Positions 34,180-45,757 are shown, numbered from the stretch's first letter. The stretch is DNA of 64,000 bases from Posidonia oceanica (GCA_037176725.1 JAZBRS010000014.1:75002501-75066500), one strand, 5' to 3'. Numbers and translations are program-made. The notes: generated by a model not told the origin, from the letters alone.

Positions 34180-35400
34180 CCGCCCAATCTTCCTCAAAAA
34201 AACCCAACACCCAAACCTCCTCTGCATCCACACCTCCTCCTCAGACCGAACCCAAACCATCACCCCAATTCCTCACCATTCTCCCCCTCGAACCTAGGCC
34301 ATCACCTATAGGCCAGACCCACACCACACCAGCAGACCAACACCATATTCTCTCCTCAGATCGAACCCAGACCAGCATCTTCCTCAAAAAAACCAACACC
34401 CAACTCTCTCCTGAACCCAAGCACAGACCATCACCTAAACCCCGAGCCCAGGTGAAGCCAGACCACCCTCACCTCACCCTCTCGGACCTCTCCTCTCCCT
34501 CAGACCCAACATAGCTCATCATAGACCACCTCCAGCTCACAATTCACCTCAGTCCACCCCCCATTTACTCCACCAGACGTCCTCCAAGACTTCGTTGGCC
34601 AACCTTGAATCGAGCCACCCTCTCAACGGTCACAACAGCGCCCTTGCCCCGCGTCACCACCGTCCGACCTTCACCCTCACACACAGAGCCTGCCACAGCC
34701 CAGAAATTTGGGTTTGAGCAACGACTTCGTTGCCCAAGCTTCGGCCACCCCTCCAGACCTCGAGCCACGTCCCCTCTCGCGCCCAGTAGCCACCAATTGC
34801 ACGCGCGAGCTCTGTGCATCCTGTGATCCATTTACGAACCCAATGCACCCAACAAAACCAGAGGATTTTCCCAATGGTTCAGACCACCACACCCACTTCT
34901 GAGAGCATCCTGAGCTTCGTGAGAGTTCCCTCGAGCGATCCCCTACCTCCCCACCACTTCCAGAGCACCAGAACGCCCAGACGACCCCTCTGCACCCAAC
35001 ATCAGAGAGCAGAGACCTCCTCCAGGCCCAACGCTGCGCAGCCGCTCCCTCGCCATCCAGGAAGCATTGTGCCGATCCCAGGAGCACGCTGGACCCTTCG
35101 CCGAGCTCTGCGACCGCTCCAGCCGCGCTCCCTACCTCTGCCTTGCAGTTCCGACGATCTCCGCGTCGTCAGCCCGCTCTGGACAGCGCCTCAGGTAGCT
35201 TCTTCATCCCAGAGGTTCGCCTAAACCCCCTCTTGCTCACTGGCCCTTTACATGAGCTTTCTATTGCTTGTGACGCTTCCAGAGGTCGCCGGACCTCTCC
35301 TTCTTCCCCGGCCACGACGCCGGCATGCGCGGAGCTCCGCCGCGTCTGGTTTCCTCCTTGCATGACACTGTAGCAACGCATGTTTTTATTTTTTCGTTTC
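34180..35400 (+). other. C/GC-rich zone of C LTR, no gene
   Basis: This is Pro/Ser-rich in several frames on both strands. Counterpart frames in the 3' LTR (56740-57980) are similar only because the LTRs are copies. There is no recognisable protein. Confidence 0.55.
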
Positions 35401-37103
35401 ATTTACATTACATTAAAGTACGTTAGTTTTGTTTATTTACATGTTAGTCCTTTATTTATTTAAAGCACTGTGCTTGCATATAGTTAGCTGTTTTATTTTC
35501 GTTCTGAAATCATGCCACATTGCTGTTTGCCCCCTGATATTCTACCTATTTGCGTAGGGGTCCTCTGCTGTGTTAGTTAACATGTGTTTATTTGGATTAT
35601 TTGCAGCTTAGCCCTCATGCTTATTTTATCTGCAACTTGATCCTGTTACAGTTGATATTTCATTTAATCTCTCATTTAACTATATTGCATTAATGAAAAA
35701 TACTGCATCTTTGTTTATTTGCTTTCAAGTCCCTCTGAATTGCTGTAGTTTTTGGTCATTTGCACCCAGGCCCTTGTGTTTATCTTTTTTGCAATCTGAT
35801 CCTCTCCAATTGATGAATGTGATTTAATTTGAATTTCATATCATATTGCATTGCATAAATTGTTTGCAGGTTCTTTTAAATTACTTTTGGGTTCAACAAC
35901 TGTGAATCCTCTTCTGTTTTTTTCTCTATTGTTCTGCATCTGGGTCTTTAAGCTTCTTGAAATCACATCTGGGTCCTCTGATTGTTAGATTTGATTTAAT
36001 TCAGCATTTAGAACATTATTGCATTGCATAAAACCCCAGCATGTTTCATTTATTGCATCTCAGTTCCTTGGAAATGTGTTGTGCCTTGTGTTTTCTTGTT
36101 TTTAAGCCCTGGATTTTATTTTAATTGCATTTGGGCCCTTTGTGCATCAACTGTGGCGTGTGTTTGTTTCTTTTTGGGCTTGCTGTTTGGTCCAGAGGTT
36201 TCTGTTATTTACATCCAGGTCCTTCTAAGCTTCAAAATGCCCCCTAGGTTTTCTGTTTTGTCCTGTAGTTAGGCCCTTAACTTTTTTAAGGCTTGCATGT
36301 AGATCCTTCCAATGCTTTGTGGTTTCAATGTGGTTTTCTTCTAGCTTTGCTTTCAAACATAGATGCCTATTTAGGTTGCACCCAGGTTTTTAAACATCAC
36401 TGTGGCTGTGCATGCTTGATCTTTTCTAGATTTGCTATTTAGTCTTGGTTTTCCTGAAAATTGCACATGGGTCCCTGGGACCATCTTTTGTGGTTTTTAA
36501 ATGCTTCTTGGCTTTGTTTTTCCTGTCCAAACTTTTCCAAAGTTGCATGAGGATCCCCTGTAGGTTTTCTTTTTGGGATTTGTGCCAGTTTGCTGGTTTT
36601 GCATCTTAGCCCATAAGTTTTCTAAAAATTGCATCTAGGTCCTTTATTGACCAATTGCATGTTTGCCTTGTGTCTTTGTTGCATCTGTCCCCTGTTACCC
36701 TCACATATTGTTGCACTTGCACCCCTGCATGCACCTATCATGTTTGCACTGCACTTTTGCCATGTTTTGCACATAAGCCCCTGCACTTTTCCCTATTTGC
36801 ACATAGGTCCTTTGCTTGCATTTTTACATGCATTGCACCCATACATCATTGCACTTAGCATCTTAGCACACTTTTGAGTACCTTTAGCTCCCTTGTATGT
36901 GGGAGGCCCTGTTCTGCACACCCCTAGGGACTTTTTGCACTTAGATCCCTTCCTTTCCTTGGCCCTTGGACCTTCTGCCTTGAAGTCTGGATAACTTCCG
37001 ATCGGACCGTCGGATCTTCACAACCAAGCTACCCGGATCATCCTGGTAGAGCGGACTTTCATGCTGACCAAGGTTACCTAAGATCAAGCCTCAGATCTTC
37101 AAG

Positions 37104-37191
37104 GTAAGTATCTGAATCATTGCATATCATTTGTTGCCTGTCATTAGTATTGCATGCATTGTTTTTCGCACCTTGTTTTCCGTGCATGTAG
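37104..37191 (+). promoter_or_regulatory. possible short intron in C LTR (donor AAG|GTAAGTAT)
   Basis: The string caag followed by gtaagtat is an excellent plant 5' splice donor. A T-rich stretch ending gcatgtag (37191) could be the acceptor, giving about 88 nt. The same strings occur in the 3' LTR (donor at 59614). Element B has ataagc at this place (14411, 61818), lacking the GT. Whether it is used is unknown. Confidence 0.3.
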
Positions 37192-37503
37192 ATTAGGGCT
37201 TCCCCTCTTGCCTATCTACTCTACTTCCTCTTTTCGCGTCTTCTTAGTGTCTTTGGGTTGAGTTTTCCCTCGGATTCACTACTGATCACGACTTTCTTCC
37301 CCCTTTTCCACGATCCGATTGCACAGCGAGCTTTGGGCAGCGTGCGAGACACATCGTGGGACGGTTTTGTGGGAAACAGTTGCAGGATAGTGGTGATCCC
37401 TTCGCTTGCTTTCTTTCCTATTTGCAGGATTTCACACCCGCATTGCGTGGTCCTTATCCGATGTTTGTTTCACACTCACATCGCTTGTCTCCCCTTTGCA
37501 TCC

Positions 37504-37540
37504 GGGCTGGCAGCCCTAATTGCCCAGTTGACGCCCGTCA
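37504..37540 (+). repeat. two-hairpin module in C 5' LTR
   Basis: GGGCTGGCAGCCC (5-bp stem) is followed by TGACGCCCGTCA (4-bp stem). The same module occurs in the 3' LTR at 60014-60050. Variants occur in the 3' untranslated regions of C (52546-52584, 54351-54388, 54493-54529) and B (27887-27918, 29144-29182). Confidence 0.7.
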
Positions 37541-37555
37541 TATCGTCTAATCTTT

Positions 37556-38515
37556 CCCTTTGCTTGTCATACCCCTGCAATGCGTGGCTTTTCCGATGTT
37601 TTGCTTTTACATTTGCATCGCTTGTTTTCCGCCCGGATTTGCTTTCCCCATTGCTTGTCGTACCCCTACATTGCGTGGCTTTTCCGATGTTTTGCTTTTA
37701 CGTTTGCATCGCTTGTTTTCTGCCCGGATTTGCTTTCCTCTTTGCTTGTCATACCCCTGCATTGTGTGGCTTTTCCGATGTTTTGCTTTTAAGATTGCAT
37801 CGCTTGTTTTCCGCTCGGATTTGCTTTCCCCTTTGCTTGTCATACCCCTACATTGCGTGGCTTTTCCGATGTTTTGCTTTCACGTTTCCATCGCTTGTTT
37901 TCCACTCGGATTTGCTTTCCCCTTTGCTTGTCATACCCCTGCATTGCGTGGCTTTTCCGATGTTTTACTTTTACATTTGCATCGCTTGTTTTCCGCCTGG
38001 ATTTGCTTTCCCCTTTGCTTGTCATACCCCTGCATTGCGTGGCTTTTCTGACGTTTTGCTTTCACGTTTGCATCGCTTGTTTTCTGCTCGGATTTGCTTT
38101 CCCCAGTGCTTGTCATACTCCTGCATTGTGTGGCTTTTTCGATGTTTTGCTTTTACGATTGCATCGCTTGTTTTCCGCTCGGATTTGCTTTCCCCTTTGC
38201 TTGTCATACCCCTGCATTGCGTGGCTTTTCCGATGTTTTGCTTTCACATTTGCATCGCTTGTTTTCCGCTCGGATTTGCTTTCCCCTTTGCTTGTCATAC
38301 CCCTGCATTGCGTGGCTTTTCCGATATTTTGCTTTTACGTTTGCATCGCTTGTTTTCCGCCCAGATTTGCTTTCTCCTTTGCTTGTCGTACCCCTACATT
38401 GCGTGGCTTTTCCGATGTTTTGATTTTACATTTGCATCGCTTGTTTTCTGCCCAGATTTGCTTTCCTTTTTGCTTGTCGCACCCCTGCATTGTGTGGTTT
38501 TACTGGCGTTTTGTT
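37556..38515 (+). repeat. 91-bp tandem array in C 5' LTR (about 10.5 copies)
   Basis: The unit begins ttgcttgtcatacccctgca and ends with a gctttcccct-type string. Unit starts are near 37559, 37650, 37741, 37832, 37923, 38014, 38106, 38197, 38288, 38379 and 38470. Because 91 is not a multiple of 3 and the unit lacks stops in all forward frames, it generates long overlapping false ORFs of up to 426 codons. The 3' LTR has about two fewer units. Confidence 0.95.
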
Positions 38516-39156
38516 TTAATCGCTTGCATTTGCATTAGGGCAGTGATGCTTACTGCCTGGAGTTCTCACGAACCAAGGTTCGTCCAGTTCGGAACACAGA
38601 CGGCGCTGCTGAGCACTTAGATTGCACGTTTAATTCCTTGTACGTATTTTAACACTTAGAGCACACATTTGAGCATCTAATTAGGCATTCGTGGCACTTA
38701 GGTATCCAAAGCATGCATTTTCCCTCGAAAGCGAGCATATGCCTAGAAAGACCGCTTCACGGGCGTGTCGAGGGTGCCTAACACCTTCTCCGCGCGTAAC
38801 AGGAGTCCTTACCCTTTCTCTAGCCTGCAATGACCCTTTTGCCCTCGTCCTTGGCACGAGACGTCCTCTTTGCATAGCATTTGCATTGCATTGCATCTAT
38901 TTGTGTGGCTTTGCATGTTTTTCATGCATTTCCCCGATTTTCCCTGTCTCCCGACTTAATAGACATGGTGGCGACTCCCTTTTGTCTTTCCTTTCTTTTT
39001 TCTTCTTCCCTTTGGCTTTTTGCCTCTGTTTTTGGTGTTATGAGTCGAGTTTCCTCCTCGGATCACCCGCTAGTAGTGAACCTGATTTTTCAATCGGTGC
39101 ATGCGAGCTCTGGCAGCGACCACAGACGATCGCGAAGCTCCACGGGATCGCTACAG

Positions 39157-39174
39157 TGGTGACTCTGCTGGGGA
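39157..39174 (+). promoter_or_regulatory. element C primer-binding site (tRNA-Arg type)
   Basis: TGGTGACTCTGCTGGGGA lies one base after the LTR. It differs from the inferred ancestral TGGCGACTC start by one C-to-T change. Two further PBS-like strings lie nearby: ggtggcgactccc in the LTR (38967-38979) and gcggcgactttgctga (39297-39313). Confidence 0.82.
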
Positions 39175-40483
39175 TACTAGACTCTGGCTTTCGTTTTGGC
39201 TTTTTCGCCGCTTGGGTTTTGCATTCTTTGCTTTCTTTGTGCCTTTGCCTTGTCTATTTGCTTGCTCGCTTGTCTTGATTCCCTGCAAGTCGCATAGCGG
39301 CGACTTTGCTGAGAATTCAGACCCTAGCTCTCCTCCCTGGCTTTCTGCTTGCATTGTTTTTGCTTGCCTTGCCTGTTTACATGCTTTATTGCCTACTTTA
39401 CCTTTACATGCTCTATTGCTTACCTGTCTTTACTTATTTACCAGCTGGCTTATCGTTATTTTATTTTTTCGCATAATGCATGCCTAAATACTTGTTTGGC
39501 CCAATAATGCATGCCTTTTGAGTGATAATTGCTTTGTTTTACACTCTTGCTATACCACTACACACGCACATGCCTTGCATACTATGCCTTTTGACATGCT
39601 AAGTGTTTCTTTCCACTATCATGTCCACATACACTTGCACATACCATGCCCATGCCTTTTGCTGTGATGTGTGTTGATTGCCTGCCATGTTTGGGTGTTT
39701 TCTTCCTTGTTTTTGCTCTAGGCTTAAGGACAAGTAGAGACTGGTTGTCCCCTCCCCTTGGTAAATAAAAACAGTAAGTAAAAGTCAAATCTAGGATCTA
39801 CTAGAGACCTCAACACACTTTCACCCCCTATGTTAATAAAACATGCAAGATTAAAAAACTTTAATCATTTTGCATGAAGCATCATATAGGACATGCATCT
39901 TCTCATCCCTGAGTCTACCTATTAGTTTGAGAAGGACGGTCCCGGTCTCTTGTTCAGCTGCTTTGACACAGAGCGAGTCGATCGGTCTGTCCTCCCTTGT
40001 CAGGGGTCGTGTTAGTGTTGCTAGCGGATACAGCCCATGCTTAGGCAGGGTCAAGGCCACTACTGCATCACTCGTCATACCTGAGCTCTGCGCCAGGGTC
40101 TAGACGGGAGCCTTATTTTCTGACTAAGTTAGTGACCCGCACACTTGTGAGTCCGAAGTAGATAACTTACTAGGACACACTAGATTGGTGAGAGAGAGCA
40201 TGCTAGATAGCATACCATGTGCATGATTGCATTCATACCACCAACTAAACATTTGCATTTTTTCCTTCAGGTTCTAACACCTGTTTGCTTTGTTTGCAAC
40301 AGAGATCAGTGAGCGAGCTCCCTTGTCGAGGCTTGAGTGCTTCGCTTCACTGACGCCTCTGTTGCGTCTCCTATTTTCGACCCTCCCTTTCTTGAGCTAT
40401 TCGCCTTCACGAATATAGCTCCTCCTAGGCGTCCTTCTTCACCTTTCCGTCGCAGCCCTGTTCTTACCCGCTCTCGGTCAGCC
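39175..40483 (+). other. element C untranslated leader
   Basis: This is about 1.3 kb and homologous to the B leader. It contains a diverged partial repeat of the primer-site region (39295-39340). The conserved block 39860-40140 shows nucleotide but not reading-frame conservation with B. An open frame begins at 40337 in phase with gag, so a start upstream of 40484 cannot be excluded. Confidence 0.6.
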
Positions 40484-42918
40484 ATGGCCCAGCGCACTCT
40501 TGAGCCTTTGCTCACTCCTGTTGTTCCAGAGGGGACTTCTGTTTCAGCCCCTCCGACTCTCGTTTCCATTCCTCCTGTGCCCTCGGTGACACCAGGGTTT
40601 CCCCCTCTATCGCCTAGGGCACCCCAGCATCCTGTGGGGCAGTGGCAGACTCACTCTACTCTGGACCCGATCACCGATCCCATCTTGGTGACCTATGCTC
40701 ACGCTCCAGAGGCGCCTTTACCCCCTCCTTCCCTGGGTATTGTCACTTTTGATGCCCACCCTGCTGCGGTGACTTCCGCCTTAGGATCTTATCCTCCTGG
40801 ACAGTTTGAGTCCTCCCCCCTTGCATCTGGTCCGTCGCCGGCACTGTAATTTAGTATTCCCACTGACGGGACCCCTGAAGAGCGGTACTAGCGCTTGGCG
40901 GAGCTTTCCCAGATCTTTCAGGGCATGGCTCTGTCTGCCCGCCCTTCTCCAGCTCCTTCTGCACCTGAGATCCCTTCGCATCCTGTTCCTGCTCTCTAAG
41001 CATTCCCTGCTGCCCTGCCACCCCGGCCTTCACCCCAACTGCTCTTTGCTCCAGTGATAGGGGCGCAACCTCCCCCCTCTGCACACACTTCATTCACCGC
41101 ACAGCATGCACCTCCACCACCTGGTGGCCAGCCCCTCGAGCTGGTTCAAGCACAGCACTTCTCAAGCCCGCAGCCTGGCACCGTGCCACTAGAGCAGCTG
41201 TTGCTCCCACGATCTCCACAATTCACTACACAGCATCCTGCATACCCCCATCCAGTGCATCAACAATTCCCCCTCCTACATACTTTGCACCACCCACAGC
41301 ACCCACTGCACATCTGCATGGATACGCCGACCATCCCGTTACTTCACCAGGCGACGTGATGGTGGATCTGGAGGAGCACCTCGGTGCGACCCATACGGCG
41401 TATGTAGTCCCTGCCCCTGCTGTCCCATCTCCTTTGGTAGCAACTCCAGAATCCAACGACGACAGGTTCGCCATTCTGGAGAAAGCACTTCGACAAGTGT
41501 AGGGCACGGACTTCCACTCCTACCAGTTCCGGGACCTCTGTTGCTTTCCAAAGGCAGTACTCCCACCGAAATTCAAGATCCCGGCATTTGACAAATGCAA
41601 TGGTAGGGGCTACCCCATCGCCTATTTGAAGGCGTATTGCGGAGACTTGGCTCAGCTTCAGGCTGATGACAGGTTATTGATCCGCCTGTTTCAAAAGAGT
41701 CTTATTGGCCCGGCCCTCAAGTGGTTCACATCACTTGATATGGCCACCATCAAGACTTGAAACGACCTAGGCAGGGCATTCCTGGAACAGTATTCCTTCA
41801 ATCTTGACTTGGTCACTAAGCGCGAGGACCTCGTCGCTCTCAAGTAGAGGAACAACGAGCCATTCGGGGAGTACGTCGGCCGTTGGCATGCCCTAGCTGC
41901 ACAAGTTCGCGATAGACCCTCTGACGAGGAATCTATCGAGATCATCATTCGGGACGCGCAACCATCCACTGGGGCTCTGCTTGCCATTCAGGCTGTCACT
42001 AGTTTTGCATCTCTGATTCAGGTCAGCACACTCGTGGAGAGCACCCTTCGGAGCGGCAATTTCCAAGCGCTCTCCGTCTTCACCAAGCAAGCCACATCCC
42101 CCAGCAGCGGCGGTAGCAGCAGTAACACCAACAACAACGGCGGCGGCAACAACAACAACCCTAGGAGGAGGGATCCCCCGCGGCCTGCAGTTGCTTACGT
42201 CGACTCTCCTGCCGCTCCTGTCCACATGGTAGCTCCGCCCGACCCGAATCAGGTAGTGTATGCACCCACACCTAGTGCACCTCACACACCACAGATCACT
42301 ACCACCGCCCGATCGGTCTACTCAGCCCCACCGGTTCGGTAAGGACAACACCAAGGGCAGAGACGACCCCACCCTCAGCACAACTACACTCAGCTAGTGG
42401 AGCTGTTGAGCGCCGTCCTCCCTGAGGTCGCGTCACTCCTCACGCTCCCTGAAATCCGCCCACCACCGAATCCTCTTCCGAGGTGGTATAGGACGGATCA
42501 CTTTTGCGATTTTCATCGAGTAGTCGGGCACTCGACGAATAATTGCTTCACTCTGCAGGGAGCCGTGCAGGACCTGATTGACCGAAAGGTCATCAGTATC
42601 AACACTTGGGAGGCAGCATCTTCTTCCACCCCTCCACCAGCATCCCCCTCTGCATTAGGAACAGCTCCCTCTAATCCAAGCATCATCCACCAGCCTCTGC
42701 CTAAGCATTCTGGCCCAGGAGGCGTGGGGACTTTAGGTGTGCATTCTCTCTTCCTCTCTGGGCCCGCTACGTCTGTGGTGGACCCTTCTGATCTGATTCA
42801 AGATCTTTCGGTGCCCGCCTCTTCTTCTATCTATCTTGCGGCGCTTGCCAGCTCCGAGTCAGGGATTCACATGATCTGACTAGACGCGAAGCCGGAGCGT
42901 ACTACCGCGAGGCCCGCC
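40484..42918 (+). pseudogene. element C gag
   Basis: The start is taken at MAQRTLEPLLTP because B has the same context. A Pro-rich N-terminus ends at a stop near 40847. The capsid core is at about 41560-42000 (PPKFKIPAFDKCNGRGYPIAYL, LIRLFQKSLIGPALKWF, FLEQYSFNLDLVT), followed by an Asn/Gly/Ser-rich linker. The variant zinc knuckle CX2HX4HX4C is at 42505-42546 (CDFHRVVGHSTNNC). In-frame stops occur near 41500, 41758 (TGG in B), 41845, 42340 and 42877 (CGA in B). Past the last stop the frame continues without shift into the protease region, so gag and protease shared one frame. Confidence 0.87.
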
Positions 42919-44013
42919 ATGCAACCAGAGGCTCAACCCCCCATCTGCCTGCGGGCCAGACCCCAGCCAGAGCCAGCACAGCCTCCCCAGCAACAACCTT
43001 TACCTGCCCGCCAACCGGCAAATACCTTAGCAACCCCTCTCGAGCTCGCAGCTCGTGTTCCACTGGTTATTAACCTAACTAGGGATACCCACCGCGTTCA
43101 TTATGACTATGTCGCAGAAATGTGTGCGGATGTCATGCGGTCGGGGAGGGTGTACAGACCCGCCGCCCCAGCAACCAGACCTGCAGCCCCTGTAGCCAGG
43201 CCTAACCCCCCTGAGCCTACTCCGCCTATGAACCAACCACCAGTAGACCCATCCCCACCTGTAAGCCAACCTCTAGTAGACCAAACCCCTGATCCCACCT
43301 CTACAAAACCCCCAGAGCCACCATCCCCACTACCAAAAAAGACCAGCCTTCAACTGACATTACGGCCCAGCTGAAAAAAGTCAAGGCTGACATATCCATT
43401 TGGGACCTGATCCATTCTTCCCGCGAACATCGAGAGGCTTTTCTCTGTGTGTTCTAGGCCGCCCATGTGTCCCAAACCATTGAGCCTTCAACTCTGAAAA
43501 ATATGGTAGGCATGATCGCGGAGCCGCATGTCATCTCTTTCTCTAGCGATGAACAGCCTCCGGTGGGGACTAAGCATAATCAACCCCTGTTCATCACGGT
43601 GCAGTTCAAAAGGTTCCGCATTCCCCTCTCGCTAGTCGATAATGGATCGGGCCTTAACGTTTGTCTCCTGTGCATAGCATTGAAGCTCGGATTCAAAGCT
43701 GAGGATATCACGCCTGCCGTGAAGGGAATAACTTCTTTTGACAACACGCACCATGATTATCTGGGGATCTTGGTTATTCCTCTAACCATTGGCCCGGTCA
43801 AATTCAATGTTGAGTTCTATATCGTCGACTTGGAGCCCTCTTTTAATCTTATGCTTGGCGTCCTTGGCTGCACAAGCATCAGGTGATCCCCTCGACCCTC
43901 CACCGAATGATCAAGTTTCGCTACGACGACAATGTTATTGTCGTCATGGTAGAAAACTTTGACAAGGAACCGGTCGAGGTGGTCTCTTCTGTATCCCGGC
44001 CAACTATCTAATT
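42919..44013 (+). pseudogene. element C aspartic protease region
   Basis: A Pro-rich linker containing VINLTRDTHRVHY and repeated PPV/P motifs is followed, after a frameshift near 43370, by the retropepsin domain. The active site is LVDNGSGLNV, with the catalytic Asp codon at 43638-43640. D-N-G takes the place of the usual D-T/S-G and seems to be the norm for this group. GILVIPLTIGPVKF follows, then LMLG with a one-base deletion near 43858 that breaks the LGHPWL motif seen in B. A TAG at 43456 corresponds to a Gln codon in B. Confidence 0.85.
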
Positions 44014-44290
44014 TGATCCTAAGCCGACGGATACCCTATACTGTGTTAACCGGTTCGAGCCAGTTAACTTTATTCCTCTTCTTGAGCATGTCAGCTCTCT
44101 GGCCGTTCATTGTAACCCTTCCAGGATGGTCGAGAACATTTGCCGCAGGTGGGACTATGAGAAGGGAACGCCACTTGGGCATCATGGCCAAGGGATCGCC
44201 GAGCCAGTTACCACCAAGGAGTGCGAAAAGTTCCAAGGCCTGGGATACGAATGACAACCCTGCGATGGTGAGCACCTGCATTTAGGGAGG
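44014..44290 (+). pseudogene. G-patch-like motif downstream of element C protease
   Basis: The frame after the protease reads DTLYCVNRFEPVNF, then MVENICRRWDYEKGTPLGHHG followed by QGIAEPV and, about 12 residues later, GLGYE before a TGA. The spacing of aromatic and glycine residues (Y-x-x-G-x-x-L-G-x-x-x-x-G-I ... GLGY) fits a G-patch better than the B copy does. A likely role by analogy with betaretroviruses is RNA binding or reverse-transcription support. That is inference. Confidence 0.6.
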
Positions 44291-44548
44291 CGGAAGCTCG
44301 TGATCCCTCGGGACCTCACTAACTTCGTCAGTGTAGGTATTCTTGACCCGAACGCGAGCCCAACAACAGTCCAGCCATCACCATATCAGAGCCCCCCATT
44401 GCCGACAAAGGAGTGGGTCTGCATAGAGGATTATTATTCTGATGAAGAGCAGCCTGGCACGGTTATCCCAGCATAGTCCAAGGAGGAAGCCCAGATCAGC
44501 CCTACAAGCTCTCGATCAGTCTGCCTGGCCCTCCCTTATCCTGATACA
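44291..44548 (+). other. pro-pol spacer of C
   Basis: This continues in a readable frame (VIPRDLTNFVSVGIL, WVCIEDYYSDEEQPG) with one TAG at about 44474. It links the G-patch-like region to the low-complexity spacer. B has the same landmarks in a more degraded state. Confidence 0.55.
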
Positions 44549-45757
44549 GTGGCAGATTCAGCAAAGTCCGTGTCAGAGATGACGGTTGCTTTTTCTGCAG
44601 CTTCACTAGTGCCTATGACAGCCATTTCGGAAGCTCCAGAATCCGGAACACCTCTGCAGGCACCAACCACTTGTCCACTCGCAGCTGCAGCCACACCAGT
44701 ACTGAAGTTACCTTTTTTGGAGGTGCAATCTGTCGGTTCAAGCAACAGCGTGACTCAACCCACCTCATTAGTAGCTCCACAAGCAAAGCAGGCGACATCG
44801 TCAGCCATACCGCCATCAGCTTCAGCAGATCTAACGTTGTGGAAGACCCCCGCCGCTACTACAGAGAAACAACCACCATCGCACATGGGTGCCAGCGCTT
44901 CATCCCTCAGAGCACCTATCCAGCTATTGGACCATCAGAAGAGCGCCTTTGCCTCCCCTCCAACCACAGCACTGTCCCTGTCGGCGCCCTTGTCAGTGGC
45001 ATCCCTGACCGGCCTGTTCGCATCTCTGATCCCCCCAATGCCGCAACTGGCCATGCGCGGAGGTCAGCCAGCCAACCAGCCAGTAACAGAACAGATACCC
45101 AGGCCGGTGATATGTCTGGAAACCAGAGCAAACCCCGTAGGTGGAGGAATCTCTGAGCAAGACTCTGAAGAGGCCGCTTGCGCTTATTATGTCGACACGC
45201 CCTCTGAAGACGAGGAAGGTGCGACTGCAGAAGCCTAGGTGGCTGACAGGCTTGAAGACTTGGAGTTGCTCTTCTAGGAACAACTCGCAGTGTTCACTGC
45301 GGACGCCGCCGAGCAGCACACGCTGAAGAAAGGAAAAGCCGTGGCCATGGATCCCTCCCTGCTGCAAGACCGTCCCTCCATCATGGTCTTGGAAGAAGAG
45401 CCGGAGGCAGCATCCACTAGACCGGACGAGTTGATCACCTCGCAACCTGAAGATAGGTCTAGGTGGTTCGTGTCACACATGCCCGGCACAAGCGGCACAT
45501 TTGGTGACAGTACACAGACTCGTCGCCTAGAGAACAGTTGTCCATCTCCGGCACTCCCCGTGAGCACATCTGAAAATGCAGAGGATGAGATAGTACAAAC
45601 AGCAGCAATAGCAGACAGAGTAGTCCCAGCATTCCAGACAGTCCCAGCAGTGACAGTGGTGCCAGTGCAGATAGAGCAGCCAGAGCAGCCAGATCAGTCA
45701 GCGGGACTAGGGGCCACCGAAGTAGACGTCACCCACCGAGCCCACATAAATACTCGG
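44549..45757 (+). pseudogene. Ser/Ala/Pro-rich acidic spacer of C Gag-Pol
   Basis: This is homologous to the B spacer. It is rich in Ser, Ala, Thr and Pro, then ACAYYVDTPSEDEEG and DLELLF followed by a TAG where B has the Gln-containing SQEQL, and KGKAVAMDPS, SRWFVSHMP. Stops lie at 45238 and 45278, both in places of Gln-type codons. The function is unknown. It is probably a disordered polyprotein linker. Confidence 0.65.

Larger units (their letters stand above)
33633..39155 (+). repeat. element C 5' LTR (5523 bp)
   Basis: The LTR starts TGTAGATACC and ends GATCGCTACA, directly before the primer site. It matches 55188-61483. Its parts are an A/C-rich segment with aaccctaa-type strings (33720-33890), a pyrimidine tract (33930-34180), a GC-rich zone (34560-35370), an AT-rich zone of degenerate repeats (35400-36880), a 91-bp tandem array (37556-38515) and a conserved distal part (38520-39155). 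Open frames inside are LTR artefacts. Confidence 0.93.

Noticed and set aside
37258..38538. Open frame of 426 codons, and similar long frames at 59852-60948
   Set aside because: They are produced by the 91-bp array, which is open in all forward frames. The frames overlap one another and encode only repeated hydrophobic text.
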